Position numbers and translations under genes: made by a program
Shown here: one piece after another, positions 10,954 to 22,056 of the stretch
How the letters are laid out: every line of letters starts with the position of its first letter
Numbering within the stretch: the first letter of the stretch is position 1
Notes under the pieces: generated by a model
Seen by the model: the letters and a program-made list of their open reading frames with translations, nothing else
Databases searched by the model: none
Told to the model about the DNA's origin: nothing
From: Parachlorella kessleri
Lineage: Eukaryota > Chlorophyta > Trebouxiophyceae > Chlorellales > Chlorellaceae
Length of the DNA stretch: 39,997 nucleotides
Direction of reading: 5' to 3'
Assembly (NCBI GenBank): GCA_001598975.1
Contig: BBXU01002997.1
Coordinates: 1-39,997 of the forward strand

Positions 10954-11361
10954 TGATCAACTCGCAAAGTTTGACTTCGAGTGGTTCCCAGTGAAAGAGA
11001 ATTCAAGTTAAGCCTTTACCCTGGCTGGTGGTGAAAGTGCCAAAGCTTGGAAACTCCAAGGCAGCGTGCATGGTGGGAAATTGAACGTCGTAGACAAGTA
11101 ACTTCAACTTGCGTTGGAAGCCGTAAACATCATGTGCTGTGAATGCAGGTTGCCAAGTGCCTGTCCAAGGCAGCTCGTAACGGGTGACAAGACCCTTCAT
11201 GCATGGCAGGGAGACGCGCATGAAAGCCGCCTTCAACTAGCTTCCAGGCGCGTTTGCATCCGAGCTCACAATCAACCTCTTTGCAAACATGGACAGCCTT
11301 TCCAGGTGTCTTACGAGCTGCAGCTGCCAGCTGGGAGCGCCATAAACTGGCAAAACAGGCC
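10954..11361. promoter_or_regulatory. Divergent upstream region between serpin and F-box/LRR genes
   Basis: About 400 bases separate the two start codons, which point away from each other, so both promoters must lie here or overlap the neighbouring 5' UTR. I see no clear TATA box. An open frame upstream of and in frame with the F-box start reaches back into this interval, so the F-box gene could begin slightly earlier. Confidence 0.45.
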
Positions 11362-12963
11362 ATGAAGCCCACCCAAGTCTCCATGCTGGACATGCCAAGG
11401 CCAGTCCTTGCTCACATCCTAAGTTTCTTGTCCTCAGCTGAGGAGCAGCCCCATGAGCCGTTCTGCAGCAAGGACTTGGCCAATGCACTGCTGGCCAGCA
11501 AGAGGCTGTGGCAGGCAGCCGATGCTCTGCCTGGGCCACCAGAGCTCAACCTTACAGCAGCCAAGCAGCGTCAGGCCAGGGAGGCAGGCGTGGAGGACAA
11601 GCTGTTGGCCTTCCTAGCCCGTAGGGGGAGGAGTTGGCCGCGGGTCTCGCTGGATGTGTTAAGCGTGGTCCAGCTTGGGCAGGTGCTGGGCAGTCTGAAA
11701 TCCAGCAGCTGCGGCAGTGCCGTGGCTGCACTGGAGCTTGATTATGCACTGGCAGACTCCTTCGGTTTGCCCGAGGTCGGTGATCATTCTGTGAGCAGCT
11801 GAGGGCTCCTCCTTGCTTGCACGGCAGGCGACACATGCTGTTAAAAATAAAGAAGTGTGCATGCGTGCGCAAGATAGCTTGGCAGCCATCATCTTAGGCT
11901 GGTGGCCAGCGCCAAGGAAGCTGCATGTCATACAGGTCGACTTCGAGGGCTGTGTTGGCTTTGCATGGCCTGCAAACTATGCCCCCAGCTACCTATGCAA
12001 ACATTCTATGAAGTGGATTTGCCGCAGGAGCTGAGTGCCCTCACAACCCTCACCGCACTGTCAGTGGACTACTTCAAGTTTGACAAATCCCTGCCAGCGC
12101 CAGAGCTGGCCAGGCTCTGCTCCCTCACCGCCCTCCAGTCTGTCAGGGTCACGGCCCAGCTGGGTACCGGCCCCCTGCCTGCCGAGGCCTTCTGCCTCCT
12201 GCGACATCTGACCAGCCTGTGGCTGGACTTTCACATGCAGCGCAGCGCAACTGAGCTGCAGCTGAGTGCCCACCACCTGTCCGGCTGCACAGCTCTGCAG
12301 CGGCTGTACCTGGAGAATGTCGTGCTCAGCACGTCAGAAGAGGCCGCCACGGCAGCCTGGCAGCAGCTGGAGGAGCTTGTTATACACCCGGCACGCGGCG
12401 GCCCCGATGCCGGCCTGTGGCGAGCCTTACCGAGGCTCCCATGCCTGACCAGGGTCGACATCCAGAACGTCTCAGGGGCACCCTCTGTGGAGCTTAGCAC
12501 CGTCCTTGGCGAGTCCTCCAGCTTGGCGAACATCTGGCTGGCGGACTACTCAGAAGCGCTACCACCGCAGCTGCCAACCAGCCTCACGGTACTCGCAATC
12601 CAGGGTGCCCCGGAACTTCGCATCATGCCGGTGCACACCGGCCTGCGCTGCCTTTGGCTGTCGGCCTGCCCCTCGCTGGGAGCGTGGCCGGACAGCATCA
12701 CCACCATGACCCAGTTGACGTGCCTGAGCCTGAACTGGTGCGGCCTGCAGCAGCTGCCGGCGCCGCTGGCTGCACTGCCAGCTCTGGAGGTGCTGAACCT
12801 CGGCTTTAACAGGCTCACGGACCTCCCACCACTGGCGTGCTTTAGCTCGCTGAAGCGCCTGGACCTGCAAAGCAATGCCCTGGAAATGATGCCAGAAGTG
12901 CTGAGGGGAGAGGCAGCCAGCCACATAGAACTGAACCTGAGGAGCAACCCTGGTGGCTTCTGA
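11362..12963 (+). CDS. F-box-like leucine-rich-repeat protein
   Basis: Two exons, 11362-11775 and 12028-12963, phase 0 join (FGLPE|ELSALTTLTAL), 449 residues. The N-terminus MLDMPRPVLAHILSFLSS followed by LANALLASKRLWQAA resembles an F-box, which would bind SKP1 in an SCF ubiquitin ligase. The rest is leucine-rich repeats: an irregular part (about 100-340) and a clear C-terminal run with LTCLSLNWCGLQQLP, LEVLNLGFNRLTDLP and LKRLDLQSNALEMMP. In F-box/LRR proteins the repeats choose the substrate; the substrate here is unknown. The start is the ATG at 11362, first in a frame that reaches the F-box directly. The F-box match is by eye and moderate; the LRR call is firm. Confidence 0.82.
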
Positions 12964-13467
12964 TGCAGCATTGTAGGTGTCCTGATGCGTGATGGGATGG
13001 GTTAACGAGTGCAGCAGAGTATACGCAAGGCAGTGGTCTGCTGCATTGTTACAGATGTGGTACAGTTGTACAAGAGCTTTCTCAGCACACGCTCGTTAAA
13101 AGAGTTCCCACGTGCACAAGCTGCCTGACGGCCGTCAGCAGATCCTTGCTTAGCTCTACAGCTGTTTCATAGATGCTTTTGTTGCCTGCTTACTATTTCC
13201 CTGCTGGCTGGCCTGTTTGCGCGTCCTCTTGATTGTCGTGCCGTCCTGCTCTGTGCCTGTTTTCTGAAGCATTTGCTGCTGGACGGTCTCTCCATCTAGT
13301 TTAGCCTTGTACATAAGCTGTTATTCCAGCTGGGTCGCCAGCCTATGTCAGCCCCTCCAGGTTCACTACAGTGCAAGAATTGTCACATTGGCATTTGACC
13401 GCCCCTCTGCTGTGGTGAACACTGTCCAAGGTGAACGATAACTACGCCACCGACTTGCCTCACAACA

Positions 13468-13472
13468 TGTAA
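13468..13472 (+). promoter_or_regulatory. Candidate TGTAA polyadenylation signal of the F-box/LRR gene
   Basis: Plus-strand TGTAA about 505 bases after the stop, a plausible but long 3' UTR. Pattern match only. Confidence 0.3.
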
Positions 13473-13723
13473 ACAGCCTGATCCCGCCCAAAGACTGTAG
13501 TAGCTGCTCTGATGGCAAGACATAGCCTGATAGATGAATAAAAGCAGTGCACAAGCATTCGGAGCCAGATATGCGCTCTTATTCTGAGTTCTTCAAGGCA
13601 GACATGGTCGCCACTGTGCGCAAGTGATTCTAAGCTTCCAGCCGGCAGGCCTGCTGAATGCCACTCCCATGAAGGGCACAAAATATACAATACTCACAAG
13701 GGTCATAATAAGTGAAGAACGGG

Positions 13724-13728
13724 TTACA
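13724..13728 (-). promoter_or_regulatory. Candidate TGTAA polyadenylation signal of the dehydrogenase gene
   Basis: Plus-strand TTACA reads TGTAA on the minus strand about 70 bases beyond the stop codon. Confidence 0.4.
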
Positions 13729-13796
13729 AGGAGATCGATGGATGACCAGCACTGTTGATACTCACATTAACGATCCACCTGCGCTCCGCCCTCTGC

Positions 13797-16189
13797 TCAC
13801 TTATCCATGGTAACCTGGACCTTCAGGGTGCCCTTCTGCTGTGCTCGCTCCAGGGCTTCCAGGCCTTGCTCGATCGGCAACACAGCGTCGACCATGCGGC
13901 TCAGCAGCTGCAGGATCCGAGGTTCCCGCATCGCATCCAGCGCTGGCTGGAAGGGTCCACACCTGCAAGGTAGACAGACGGACACCCACCGCTTGCTAGC
14001 TTGCAGTGTGCCCATACGACTCCAAAGTCTTGACAGCCCCACCCCAGCTGCTGCATCTATGGCACTCCCACATCCAGAGCCCTTCACATGCATTGCTAAT
14101 TAGTGTGTCAGGGTGCTGAAGCACAGCGTCTGTGCCAGGCGTCCAGATTAATAAATAGAGCAAGCCCCCCTGCTTGGCGACATGCAATGTTCTCGTAAAT
14201 GGCCTGGACACGGCAATCACGTTCACCTGGAACCCACAATCCTCTTCTCTTGGACCACAACATCGTTGCCAATCTCGCTCCAGGGTGGCATCTGGGTGTC
14301 ACCAACCTGAAGTGAGGAAGGAGCGCTCAATATAAGGCTGAGCTTCATCTCTGCTTACTAGTATCTGATAATAGTCTTACAGCTTTCCACCACCCTTGCG
14401 GGTCAGTCACAATCTTGCCACACCTAGATGTGCAATCTATGATATCTGATAGTGGTATCCGATAGTAAGACGAGTATCAGACGGCATGCATCTTCAGATA
14501 GTGGCAAGACACCAGCGTTTCCATCCCAATGCTGAACATTGGGCAAGCAGCATGCAGAGACAATCCTGCCCTTTTAATCGCTATTTGCCCTCGCCACTCA
14601 CCATGGAGCATGTGGACTTGAGGACGATCGTGCCCAGAGGGCGTGTGACCGCCAGCGCTAGCCGGATCCCTTGAGAGGAGCCTGTGGCCTCCACCACCAC
14701 ATCAAACCCCTGAAAAAGGCAGGGGTGTGCATGGTGGCCCTCTACAGGCATCAGGCTTACCAGCAGCACCTGGGGCCACATTCTGAGTTGGAGTATCCCC
14801 AAGGATCCAAGCTGCGCCTGGGAACGGTTGGCGCTCTGGTTGGTTGCATGTGCCAAACAGTAGCTGCTGCACTTGCTGCCCAAGGAAAGGCTGCTGCGCA
14901 ACGAAGCACTTGCACCTGCCAGCAGGCCAGCACTGGCAACTCACCTCTGCAAGCTCCTTTGCCGTGGTGTCACCAACAACATGGCGAGTACTGCCCTCCA
15001 CCAAGGCCAGCTTCCGCTCATGCCGGCCAAGGTGCGTGACACTGTACCCCTGGCAGACCAGCAGCTGCGCTATTAGTAGACCCAGCTTGCCATCACCAAT
15101 CACAGCCACTTTGTCGCCCGGAGATAGCACCTGCGAACAGCATGTCCAATTCCTCGTCTATGGTGAAATCCTGCCAGACAGCTCGATGCAATCCAATTGA
15201 GCTCTGTGCACCATCCTGACCATCAGAAAGGACCAGTAAGCTAGTCCCCGACCTTGCACCGCTCAGCGCATCTTAATGGTTCCCCTCCATCACCTGCTGC
15301 TCCACTATGCGGCAGGCTGCTGCCAGCGGCTCTGCAAAGCAGGCTTCTTGGTCGGTGAGCTCCTCAGGCACCACTAGCAAGTTCTCTGCTGGTAATGTGC
15401 AATACTCAGCCAGGGTTCCGTCCTTCCCTGCATGTACCAGTAGAGCCTGGTCGCAAGGGCGGCTTCCAGCCTTCTCTAAGCCGTGCTGACGCCCCTGTTC
15501 CACCCACACAGCAAGCCCAATGCCAGTCTGTAGCACCCTGCAGGAGTGCTTAGAACATCAAGACATCGGCCTGGCGCCCAATGTAACTACAGGCTGCCCC
15601 TCCATACACAGATGCAACCAACATGCAGCTGTCCTTCCCACACTGCAATACCTACTTGCCTATGATGCCCAGCACCACTCGGCGCGCAGCATGGTTCCGA
15701 ACAAAGATGGGGTCCGGGTGGGTGCACGGCTCAGTACGACAGTTGATCTCGCCCACAACACGTTGCCCAACCAAAGCCGGGTTGGAGTCACAGCGGTCCA
15801 CTACGCCTACAAACTCGTGACCCAGCACCTGCAGCACCAAATAGTATCCTCTGAGCATAAAGCCAAACGTGTAGGTGGCAGTGTTGCACTTGCCAAAGCC
15901 GGCCACACCCCTGGTGTGCACTGTTTGCAAGGATGGGCAGGCAGGCTGCTCATCCCAGTGCACAAGTTGAAGGCCATGGATACAATTGCTTTCTTTGCAG
16001 CCTGCCGGGCCGTGGAAGCACTAAGCTTACCTGGTTATAGCCAGGAACATAGCCTCGCAGGATCTCTAAGTCAGTACTGCAGATGGCTGCTCTCTTCACT
16101 TTGATCAAAGCATCAGTTCCCTGGGGCTCGGGGATGGGGACCTCACCCAGCTGTGGGCCTGTACCTTCAGAAAACCTCAATGCCTTCAT
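13797..16189 (-). CDS. Zinc-type medium-chain dehydrogenase (alcohol/threonine dehydrogenase-like)
   Basis: NAD(P)-dependent oxidation of an alcohol; substrate unknown. Exons: 16031-16189, 15660-15828, 15294-15427, 14945-15130, 14602-14709, 14227-14306, 13797-13962; total 1002 bases, 333 residues, the normal family length, every join in frame. The start MKALRF is typical. Catalytic zinc ligands are Cys37 (AAICSTDLE) and His57-Glu58 (VLGHEFVG), with the conserved AEPLAAACRI following. The Rossmann fold shows VAVIGDGKLGLLIAQLL and DVVVEATGSSQGI, and the end is KRIVGSRCGPFQPAL with a helix reaching LKVQVTMDK. The lobe that holds the structural zinc in the family is unusual: Cys83, Cys88, His90 and His99 replace the standard four-cysteine spacing. 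An upstream in-frame ATG at 16301-16303 would add 38 residues that could be a targeting sequence, but the family alignment favours 16189. Confidence 0.9.
14361..14484. repeat. Imperfect inverted repeat in a dehydrogenase intron
   Basis: The arm 14361-14380 (GTATCTGATAATAGTCTTAC) is nearly the reverse complement of 14465-14484: two 7-base matched blocks separated by a 3-base mismatch, with about 84 bases between. A similar ATATCTGATAG word lies in the loop. It could be a short hairpin or a remnant of a small inverted-repeat element. Confidence 0.45.
15428..15659 (-). other. GC-AG intron in the dehydrogenase gene
   Basis: The donor reads ATAG|GCAAGT, the textbook GC-AG form, and the acceptor is ATGCAG|GGAAGG. 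Joining gives LGIIGKDGTLAEYC, matching the family. No GT donor nearby keeps both frame and the conserved Gly-Lys-Asp-Gly. Confidence 0.8.
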
Positions 16190-16497
16190 GTGCACAGGGT
16201 CGGCTAGCACTAGCAGCCAGAGTGCACCTCGGGAGACAGGCTGCTGTCTTTTGGGCAATAAGAAGACGCCGATGAGAGAATTTGGGACATCCTTGGAAAA
16301 CAAAGCATCATCCTATTACGGTATGTACTAGTCATCCACCCTCCCCGTTTTTCCCTTGGATGCTCTGTCCTATCATGTCCGCGATAGGTCAACATCGCAA
16401 TTTAGCAAGGTGACTATTCTTGAAGAACCCGGGCTTGGGGCCTTAGGGGATGAGCGGCGGTGGCTTCATCTAGCTGAAACCAGTGCTTCCTGCCTTG
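16190..16497. promoter_or_regulatory. Short divergent promoter region between dehydrogenase and TTLL genes
   Basis: The two start codons are about 300 bases apart and point outward, so both 5' UTRs and promoters share this interval. No clear TATA box or repeated motif is visible. Confidence 0.5.
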
Positions 16498-19400
16498 ATG
16501 TCGTCCGTTGAGGAATGCAGTCCTCTCGCCTCAGCAGTGACATCACCTCCCTCGCCACTCCTGAGCCCCCGGCCTGACAGCCCCCAGCCTCGCTCGCCAC
16601 CTGAAGTGGAGTGCAGCTCCCCAGTGGAGCCACTGCACAAAGACAAGACAGCAGCTGGGGAAAAGCCTGCGCTTCCTTTTCAAGGAGCGCACAACGATGA
16701 CACAGGGCCAGATGGGGACGTGACGGAGGCTCCTCTCAAGCCAGACAGCGGCGGTGCTTCAGCCCCAGATGATGTCCTGCACAGGCTGGTGGCTTTAGAG
16801 AAAATTCCTGCTGCTCGCGGCAAGAAGAAGCTGAACACCATTCGCATCAACCTGGCAGCGTGCAAGTATAGCGTATGTAAGTGGGGTCGCCGTGCAGCGC
16901 TCAATATCCATGTCTCGCGGGCTATGATGAGAGCGTCACAGGCCACACTGTGTTGCGCACTGCAGTGCGCGTTGTGGCCAAAAAGCTGGGGTGGGTGGAG
17001 GTTGGCGACGAGGCGCAGTGGCACGTGTGCTGGACTGACACATCCAGCGGCACAGACAGGCTGATGCGGGTCCGCCAGCCTCAGGTGAACCCTAGGGTTA
17101 ATTGAGGCGCATCGATGTAGCAGACTGCATTTTCCGGTGCTGGCCTGCATGTCAGTCCTAGGCAATGCCAGCCCCGCACTGCCGGTTCATGGCCCTTTGC
17201 TTCGCAACCTGGACTCATTTGTGCTGTGCGGCCTGCAGAAACTTAACCACTTCCCCGGAATGCTGGAGATTGCCCGCAAGAAGTCAATGGCCCGCAACCT
17301 GGCCAACATGCGCACTGTGTACCCTGAGCACTACAACTTCAACCCCCGCACCTTCCTTCTGCCAGAGATGATGGAGCCCTTCCTGGCAGAGGTTGGCAAG
17401 GCCAGGAAGACACCTAAGACGTTCATCATGAAGCTGGATAATGGCAGCCAGGTGTGTTGGAGGCTTCTGGGCTACTATTCTATGTTCCTCCTGTCTGCGG
17501 TTTTGCTGTATCCAGGGCCAAGGTCACCTTGCTTTTTGTCTCTATCGCTTCCCGCTACAACACGCTCTCCCAACGGCTGACGTGCGTAGGGTGTGGTGCA
17601 GGGGCGGGGCATCAAATTGGTGCAGTCCACTGCAGAGGCCCTTGCTGCCATCCCCACCTTCGAGCATGAAAACATTGTGGCCTCACAGGTAACAAGCACT
17701 GGGAATATATACCTTCCCCATGATCTCCTAGTGGGTTGATGCATGGCCCTCTGTATGAACTCCAGCGACGCTATGATCACGCTTAAGGGAGGTCGGTGGC
17801 ATTAAGTTGTGAGATCTGCCCGGGTACAAGTAAGCCATCCCTTCCTTGCCTGTAAATTGCAGTACGTTGCCAACCCCTTTCTAGTCAACGGCTACAAGTT
17901 TGACATGAGGATCTACGTGCTAGTGCGCTGCTGCGACCCCCTGCGTGTCTTCATTCATGAAGAGGTACGGCTGCTGGCAGTTTGGGGCCTTCTTGCTGTG
18001 AGGCACGCTATTCTCTATGTAGCGCTTTTCGTACAACGACATGAGATTATATCATAAAACAGACAAAGCACCTCTATGTTTGCCCCAGGGCCTAGCACGG
18101 TTCTGCACCAACAAGTATGAGCCCCCGTCTGCAAGCAATATAACCAACAACTACACCCATTTGACCAACTATGCTGTCAATAAGCACAACCCCAACTTCA
18201 TCTTCAACAAGTGAGTCAGACCTTGTTGACAGAGTGACTGCCTAGTCTAGTTGGAGTCCGGAGGTTTGCACTGACATCTGTGAGCAATGGAATTGGCAAA
18301 TGGCTCAGGGAGGTAAACGTGGCTGCTGCAGGGATGCGGACAGCGACTCTGTCGGCAGCAAGTGGAGCATCACCGCCCTTGCCGACTGGATGCGGCAGCA
18401 GGGCCATGACTGGGATGCGGTGTGGGGCTCCATCAAGCATATGATCGCCAAGTCGCTCATTGCCATCCAGCCCATCCTGCAGTACTACTACCGCTCTGCC
18501 ACCAGGGCGGATGATGAAGGCTTCAGCTGCTTTGAGGTGCGTTTCTCCCTGAACATAGTGCAACTGCTGCCGGTCATGGCATTAGCATTGCTGCTCATTG
18601 CAACACAAGCTTGTGCAGCAATTGATGTGGTCAAGCCTTAAGTTGTAGTTAAGGTATAGTTAAGCATTGGCAAGGTGCTACGGTACATGGAATTGTGACC
18701 TGGGAAATGGTGCTTACCGCATATGCAGGTGCTTGGCTATGATGTGCTCCTTGATGAGACACTCAGGCCCTGGCTTGTGGAAGTTAACCACAGCCCTTCC
18801 TTCACTACTGACACCCCCCTGGACCTTGCTATCAAGACGGAAGTGATATATGAGGCAATGCAGCTGGTGAGGCTGGAGTATGGCTGCAGTGCTGCCTAAT
18901 GTGTCTAATGGTGGCTGGTGGGGGTTCGGGACGTTATAGACTAACCGACTTCTGGCGGCTCGGCGCTTTGTAACATAGCTAGTTACCCAAGGATTTCCAC
19001 TGCCTCTCTGCGCCGTTTGCTGCTGCATATTATCATATAAGCTTCCCCTGGACAGGGCATTTCTGCCCAGTATGACGACCCCAGCTGTGGGAAGTGCGAC
19101 TATTTCTCTAACATCCCATGTATACCTGTGCCTGCAGGTCGGCGTCAATGTTGATAGCTTCCGAGAGGAAGAGGCTGTGCGTGACGCCGCCAAGCTGCTG
19201 CGTCTGTACACCACTGCGGCCAACCAGCAGCACCAGCAGCAGAGGTGTCACACACCAACAGGTGTCAATTGTCAGTCCCCCGCCTTGAAGCCTACCCCAG
19301 CTCCAGCGTCCCCAGGGATGTCTAAGAGCACCGGAGCACTCTCTCAGCAGCCACAGACCGAGCCACCGCAGGACGCACCGAATGCAGTGGCAGCTGGGTC

Positions 19401-21598
19401 AGCATCAGCTGCTGAAACAGAGGAGACACTGCATCTGGAGGGCCCACCGCCTGCAATAGCAGAACGTGCGGGTTGTTCCTCCTGGGAGGCACAGCAGCGG
19501 GCGCATGAGGACGCCAACATGGGTCACTACGAGCGCATCATCCCCTCAGACGATCCGGAAAAGCAGGTGTGATGGCGTGGCTGGCTCAGTGCCTGGCGCT
19601 CACAGACAACCGTCTTGCAGTCTGCTGTCATGTTTTTTTGAAAGCCCACCCCCTCTCGCCCGCTTATGCTGTGCCACTTGACACCAGTGTATTAACAGGT
19701 TGAATCCTCAGCAGCTCAACAACTCCAGCTACCTCCAGCCTCATATGTTCTTGAGGTGACTCCTGGTTGCAGGCACTTTATGAAGAGCTGCAAGCGGCTG
19801 CACAGAAGGTCTTCTACAAGCAGACAATGCAAGGCCGGCTTCAGCAGGCGATACTGCACATGAAGGTGTTTTTCAAGCACAGTGCACATCTTCTGTTCAC
19901 CAAGTGCATGGCAGTGGAGTATCGCAACTCACTTGGACCACACTATGAGTGATATGGGGCACTAGGTGCAGGCAAACCGAGGAGATGCAAAGCATCATGA
20001 GCCTCTTTTGGCAGATACGGCTGCCTACTGCTCTGTGCACACAACTGCGGCGCCGCCTAAGATCTGCTACATGTTGCTCCTCGACAGGAACGGCGCCAGG
20101 CCGAGGAGGCTGAAGCAGCTGCCAAAGAAGAAGCACACAAGCGGCGGGTAGAATCCCTCAAGGCATGGATGGCCACTGTCTATGTCAAGATGCGCAAGCA
20201 GCGGGAGCAGCAGGCTGGGCAGGCGGCCACGCAGCGGCAGTTGGAGAGGAGTCCAGCTCAGTTAACACACCACCAGGCGCAGGAAGGGGGCCTGCAGGGT
20301 GAGTTGCTTAGCTAGTGTTGATGGCTGGTTTGGCGGCAACTGACGACACACGTGTGGCAATGGACAAGCTTAGGCGTTTGAGCGGACCACAGATGCCAGG
20401 GGTGTCTTTCAAGGCTGCAGGGCCGCAAGACAGCGCGGAGTCGGATGGCTCGTCTACGGCGCTGGCAGAAGGGTGCTCACCGAGCGCGAGACAGTGTTCA
20501 ACTATGCACAGCCCTGCCTTCAGCGAGGGAGGCGAGAGTGCGGCAGCGGACCAGGAAGCCAGCGGCACCGGCACTTACAGCTACAGTAGCAGCAGGGACA
20601 GCAGCCCTAGGGCTTGGGGCTGCGGCACTGGCGAACCTCTGAGCATTGATGGGGTCCGGCCAGGGGCCCAGCTCAGGCGTGTCACACTCACCCCCAACAG
20701 CAGTGGGATAGGCTCCACTGGCAGCTGGACCCCTTACTCCCAAGCCCTCCCAGAACCGACCGCAGGCCAGCTGCGGTACGCATGGGACAACAAACCATTG
20801 CAAAGCCAGGGCGGCAGCCCTGCGGCGCCCAGGGGGAAGCCCTCACAGGCTCCCGCCTCCCCCATCTACAGCGGGCGTTTCATGCAGCGCATAGCTACGC
20901 TGCACGAGGCTCACGGCCCTGGTGCGCTGGAGCGGCGGGCCAGTGCTCCCGGCCAGCAGCCACGCGAGGCGCGCAGCATCGGCAGCAGCAGGAGCTATGA
21001 TGGGTTTCAGGAAGACGGAGACTCAGCTTCCGACTATCCTGAGCCCGACTGCAGCTCAGGCCAAGAGCTGCAGAGCAGCAAACCCTCGACCTACATCCCG
21101 CCGGCCATGCTGTCTGCCTTGCACAGCGTGAACCTGGCTGGGCACTCGCCGCGGCAGCAGCTACCGCTGGGGGTCGGCAGCGTCGGCCGCAGCTGTGGTG
21201 GGACCCCGCCGCTTTCGCCTGCTGCTGCGCTGCGCGGCACGGCCGGGCAGCAGCTGCGGCAAGTGACGCCTCCTGGCCGCAGCCCCAGTCGTAGCAGGAG
21301 CCTTACGCCTGTTGCAGCCTATGGGCGGGGCTTTAGCAGCTTGCAGGGCTCGACAGGCAAGAGCAGCATCATGCAGTCTCGCTCGCCCAAAAGGCAGCCC
21401 CCGGCATTGGAGCAACAGGTCCGAAGGCTCGTTCCTGTATCTCCCAAGGCCCCGTCAGCTGACAGTGGCAGGTCGGCTAGCCGCAGGAGCAGCCTGGCGG
21501 GCAGCACAGCCAGCCTGCAGCGTGCTTACATGCGAGAGATTGAGAAGCAGGCGGTGAACAGCATTGCACAGATGATCGCAGAGGTGCTCGGCAAGTGA
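16498..21598 (+). CDS. Tubulin tyrosine ligase-like (TTLL) polyglutamylase
   Basis: Predicted to add glutamates to tubulin tails on axonemal or cytoplasmic microtubules. Exons: 16498-16876, 16966-17084, 17239-17451, 17602-17688, 17863-17964, 18089-18210, 18332-18536, 18729-18866, 19138-19566, 19773-19865, 20088-20298, 20421-21598; 3276 bases, 1091 residues, all GT-AG and in frame. Domain evidence (about residues 108-480): IRINLAACKYSV, VAKKLGWVEVGDEAQWHVCW, HFPGMLEIARKKSMARNL, the nucleotide loop MKLDNGSQGRGIKL, NGYKFDMRIYVLVRCCDPLR, GLARFCTNKYEPP, THLTNYAVNKHNPNF, and VLGYDVLLDET...LVEVNHSPSF. The order and wording fit the TTLL6/TTLL13/TTLL4 group. A charged, helical stretch rich in Glu/Lys/Gln/Ala follows (about 600-700), then a 390-residue basic Ser/Pro-rich tail likely to bind microtubules. 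The usual Pro after the loop lysine is Leu here. The start is the first ATG in the frame. Confidence 0.92.
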
Positions 21599-22056
21599 CC
21601 GCAGTTATCTTGTGATTTGAGCCATGAGACGAGGCAAACAGCCCTTCAGGTCATTTAGGTCATGTGCCCGTAAGTTGGCATTTTTTACAACACCCAGGCT
21701 TGCGGCTATTTTCTCTTCGACAGTGCCAACTGGTTCCCGCTGGTTCCCCACTAGGTATTGTATAATAGCTGGCAGGAAAGTTGGTCCCCCGTGAGTAGCG
21801 CTTTGTGATCCACTGGCACTGACTGAACTGGCGTTGGTGTTGTGTGGTCGTTATCACTTGCGTGCTTTGTTTCGCCCATTTAAAGGCACACCTTGAAGGA
21901 TATAACTTGATCTTAAGAAAGGGAATGCTAAAGGGCGATTAGTAAAGGGCGCCCCGAGCGCGCCAAGTCCTCGGTGGTGCCGACCGAGCGTTCGTGACAC
22001 ACAGTACAACTCACTGCACACACCGGATCCCACTACTCTGTAGAAAGACTGCAAGT
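21599..22056 (+). other. Intergenic region between TTLL and the membrane protein gene
   Basis: About 460 bases in tandem orientation. It must contain the TTLL 3' UTR and the promoter of the next gene. I see no TGTAA signal and no coding exon. Confidence 0.45.

Larger units (their letters stand above)
12964..13796. other. Convergent intergenic region (3' ends of F-box/LRR and dehydrogenase genes)
   Basis: No convincing coding exon on either strand. It holds candidate TGTAA signals for both genes: plus strand at 13468-13472 and minus strand at 13724-13728. The dehydrogenase signal lies about 70 bases after its stop. Confidence 0.5.

Noticed and set aside
16483..16497. Earlier TTLL start
   Set aside because: The codon at 16483 is GTG; the first ATG in the frame is 16498.
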